Of a stretch of 64,000 nucleotides of DNA, positions 62,201 to 64,000 are shown in pieces. The DNA lies in contig CM022670.1 of the NCBI GenBank assembly GCA_012295275.1, positions 26,871,244 through 26,935,243 of the forward strand, written 5' to 3'. Position 1 is the stretch's first letter; each line of letters begins with the position of its first letter. Both the position numbers and the translations under genes were made by a program. The notes under the pieces are model-generated. The model was not told the origin of the DNA, ran no database searches, and worked only from the letters and a program-made list of their open reading frames with translations. The DNA comes from Chrysomallon squamiferum (taxonomy: Eukaryota; Mollusca; Gastropoda; Neomphalida; Peltospiridae).

Positions 62201-64000
62201 AAATAAGTATGTTTATTATTCTTTTCTTTGGACGAATAACATGTTGGATTATCAGAATGGATCGGCCTGTCAGTATTTTCTGCCTTATTAAATGCAATCT
62301 TTGATAATTCGTTGTGTTTACTGATCTTTTTAATTTCCTTCTGATCGCATGATCTCACTGACTGCGCGACTTTACAACTACTGCTAAATATATTTGGTAT
62401 GGTCTTTTTTAACATGTCCACTGTTTTTACAGTAGGTTCTGAAGCGATTGGTTTTATCGAGTGTGTTGGTTTATTCTGTTCTGTGATGACTGATTCAGAC
62501 TTTGATGATTTAAAAATTTTGCTTTATCACAAGACATCTTTTCCGAATTGATCCATTTATTTTCTTTGTTATATTTCCGGGTCTGATCTTTGTACACTAT
62601 CGAGGAATCTTCATTAACTGCATTGGCGAGATTTTCCTCACTTCTAGTATTTAATCTGTCTTTCGAAGAATCATTACATAAACGTTCTTTAAATGTTCCT
62701 TTGCACTGATGCAATTCGGATGATTTTAATAAGCGAGAGGTTTTCTTGTCAATTTTTGGGGGCATGCATTCTTTGGTCTCAGATTCAAGTGGCATATTCT
62801 CTAACCTTTCCGCTCTTGTTTTTTTAATTCTCAGTAGCTCTCTAGAGATGCGTGCTTCTTCAATTAGTTGGTACTTCAATGACAGCATCTGTGGTACAGG
62901 CTCTACTGAAACATCCTTATTGGTGTGCTCGGCTATGATTAGCGATTCAGCACTTGGTGGGTTTAAAATATTTTCCCTACCATAATAATCGTTTTGCAGC
63001 TCACTACATTTATTTGTTTGATTAACTTGTTGGTTTTCAGAACGATCTTTTCTCAGTGATTCGTCTTCTGCGGTAAGAGATTCAGAACTAGATGTGTTTA
63101 TAATATACGCTGTAGCCTTACAGCGTCGCTTGGATCCTTCGTCGATATTGTTTCCTTCCGTTACTTGATGATGAAGCGATGCAAAAACATCTCTGTCAGA
63201 TCCGTAAGGCCAGGTGCTACATGTATCTATGGTATGCGAAAACATTGTTCTAGGTGTCTCGCTGTATAAACGGGTTTTACTTCTAAATAGTTCTGCGGTC
63301 GGCTCCAGAGATCGTTGTTCAGATGATCTGGACGAATCATTTTGTTTAGACTGGCAACCACAATAATCTAAAGACCCTCTGTCTTCAGGATGTTCCTTTT
63401 GTTGCTGATAATCACACAGCTTCATAGAGGTGGACTGCTTATTAGAAAATGATTCCCATGTTTTTGCAGTCAGAGAACCGCTCACATACGAATAACAGTG
63501 TTTGTTGTGACCGGTATCATAAACCTGCTTTGGCAAGTGTCGATTTTCAGGTTTTACCTTTTGATTCTTTTTATTAGAATATCGTTTTAGCAATTCATCA
63601 GAACTGGACAATTTCTTTCTATAATCTTTTGAAGACTGTTCTAGAAATGAACTATCGGATATCGATGAATGTTCCCCTTTCAATTTTGTTAAACTATCCG
63701 CCATTGGACCGGAAACATGCTTTGGCAACACACTATTTTTATTGGTTCCTTTAATTTGCCTTTCATCAGATAAATGCATGTTCGGCCGAGACGGTACGAG
63801 ATCCTTATTTTTGTAAATATCTTCCGAATCACTTGATATGTGAGACTCGAAAGTGGAATCGAAACTTTCTAAAGAAGTGTCTGAAAAAGGCGATGTAAGC
63901 TCCGATAATTCACTCATTTGATATTCATCATAATATCCCAACGACTCATTCGGATTATCAGCCACATCAGATGTATCGTGCTCTGTAAGCTCTACGATAT
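56250..64000 (-). CDS. Large disordered protein with 27-residue repeats, 5' partial
   Basis: I do not recognise this gene. A coding stretch of about 7.7 kb without visible introns runs from the right edge (frame still open at 64000) to a TAG at 56250-56252. It is rich in Ser, Lys, Asn, Glu and Asp and probably mostly disordered. There is a short helix (SLKYQLIEEARISRELLRIK) near 62850, a PP1-type docking sequence KQVSF at about 60356-60369, the 27-residue array, and a less biased C-terminal part (SLDEFFYVTKQMSKNKNS, then FWNRPVKANFDYVE, then FPFGVFGE). The frame is broken at about 62510-62522 (one base short in an A/T run), inside the repeats (59580-59660, 58979-59095), and at about 58485 (one base extra). 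Non-repeat frames on either side are clean, so it is more likely a live gene with indels in this sequence than an old pseudogene. Class and function are unknown. Confidence 0.6.
58000..60240 (-). repeat. Coding minisatellite, about 27 units of 81 bp
   Basis: The period is 81 bp, or 27 codons, in the host frame. A typical unit is NETSNKRYDLYKDDSHTDKQ followed by NFVRVSS. Units come in recognisable classes: (S/T)DKQNFVRVSS with YDLYKDD; GEKNSVRVSS with RQDSYSGDI; EKQNTVR with RQDSHKDD. Units at both ends are diverged (KKHDPNENISETQKTKF at the start, NKKDHSYMNI at the end) while central units are nearly identical, the pattern left by unequal exchange. Several units are shortened. Confidence 0.9.

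Overview
The window is AT-rich animal nuclear DNA carrying spliced genes with GT-AG introns, no bacterial operon signals, many microsatellites, a MITE family and a tRNA-derived SINE. The proteins are metazoan: STIL, UMP-CMP kinase, MED26, TMEM69, TCEANC2, proteasome beta-4 and an EB1 microtubule plus-end protein. Compact introns (about 0.1-5 kb), high AT and microsatellite-bordered mobile elements suggest a lophotrochozoan, probably a mollusc. That placement is inference, not proof.

Layout: CMPK1 (minus, 126-2978, last exon beyond the left edge); a repeat-rich divergent intergenic region; STIL (plus, 8864-17530, 16 coding exons); a 6.9 kb region of 3' flanks; MED26 (minus, 24398-27898, 3 exons with one GC-AG intron); TMEM69 (plus, 29162-29990, frame broken once near its middle); TCEANC2 (plus, 31051-33702, 4 exons); PSMB2 (minus, 34915-38173, 6 exons); a block of long microsatellites; an EB1/MAPRE gene (plus, 41332-51421) with two alternative versions of its third coding exon; a SINE (54594-54902); and a very long, mostly disordered minus-strand coding region (56250 to beyond the right edge) holding about 2.2 kb of 81-bp tandem repeats.

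The genes do not form one pathway. Two themes recur. One is centriole and microtubule biology (STIL in centriole duplication, EB1 at plus ends). The other is transcription: MED26 and TCEANC2 both carry a TFIIS N-terminal type domain and lie about 3 kb apart. CMPK1 and STIL are head to head, as I recall for human 1p33, which suggests ancient conserved microsynteny.

The strongest observation is the EB1 exon pair. The two exons are each exactly 107 nt with identical phases, and either double inclusion or double skipping gives an early stop, so exactly one can be used. A 15-nt complementary pair sits in the intron between them, starting next to the first exon's donor and ending about 145 nt before the second exon. 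The second is the coding minisatellite, whose units are open in two frames and whose centre carries several frame-breaking changes. All exon boundaries were read by eye from splice signals, phase and family resemblance; no alignment was run.
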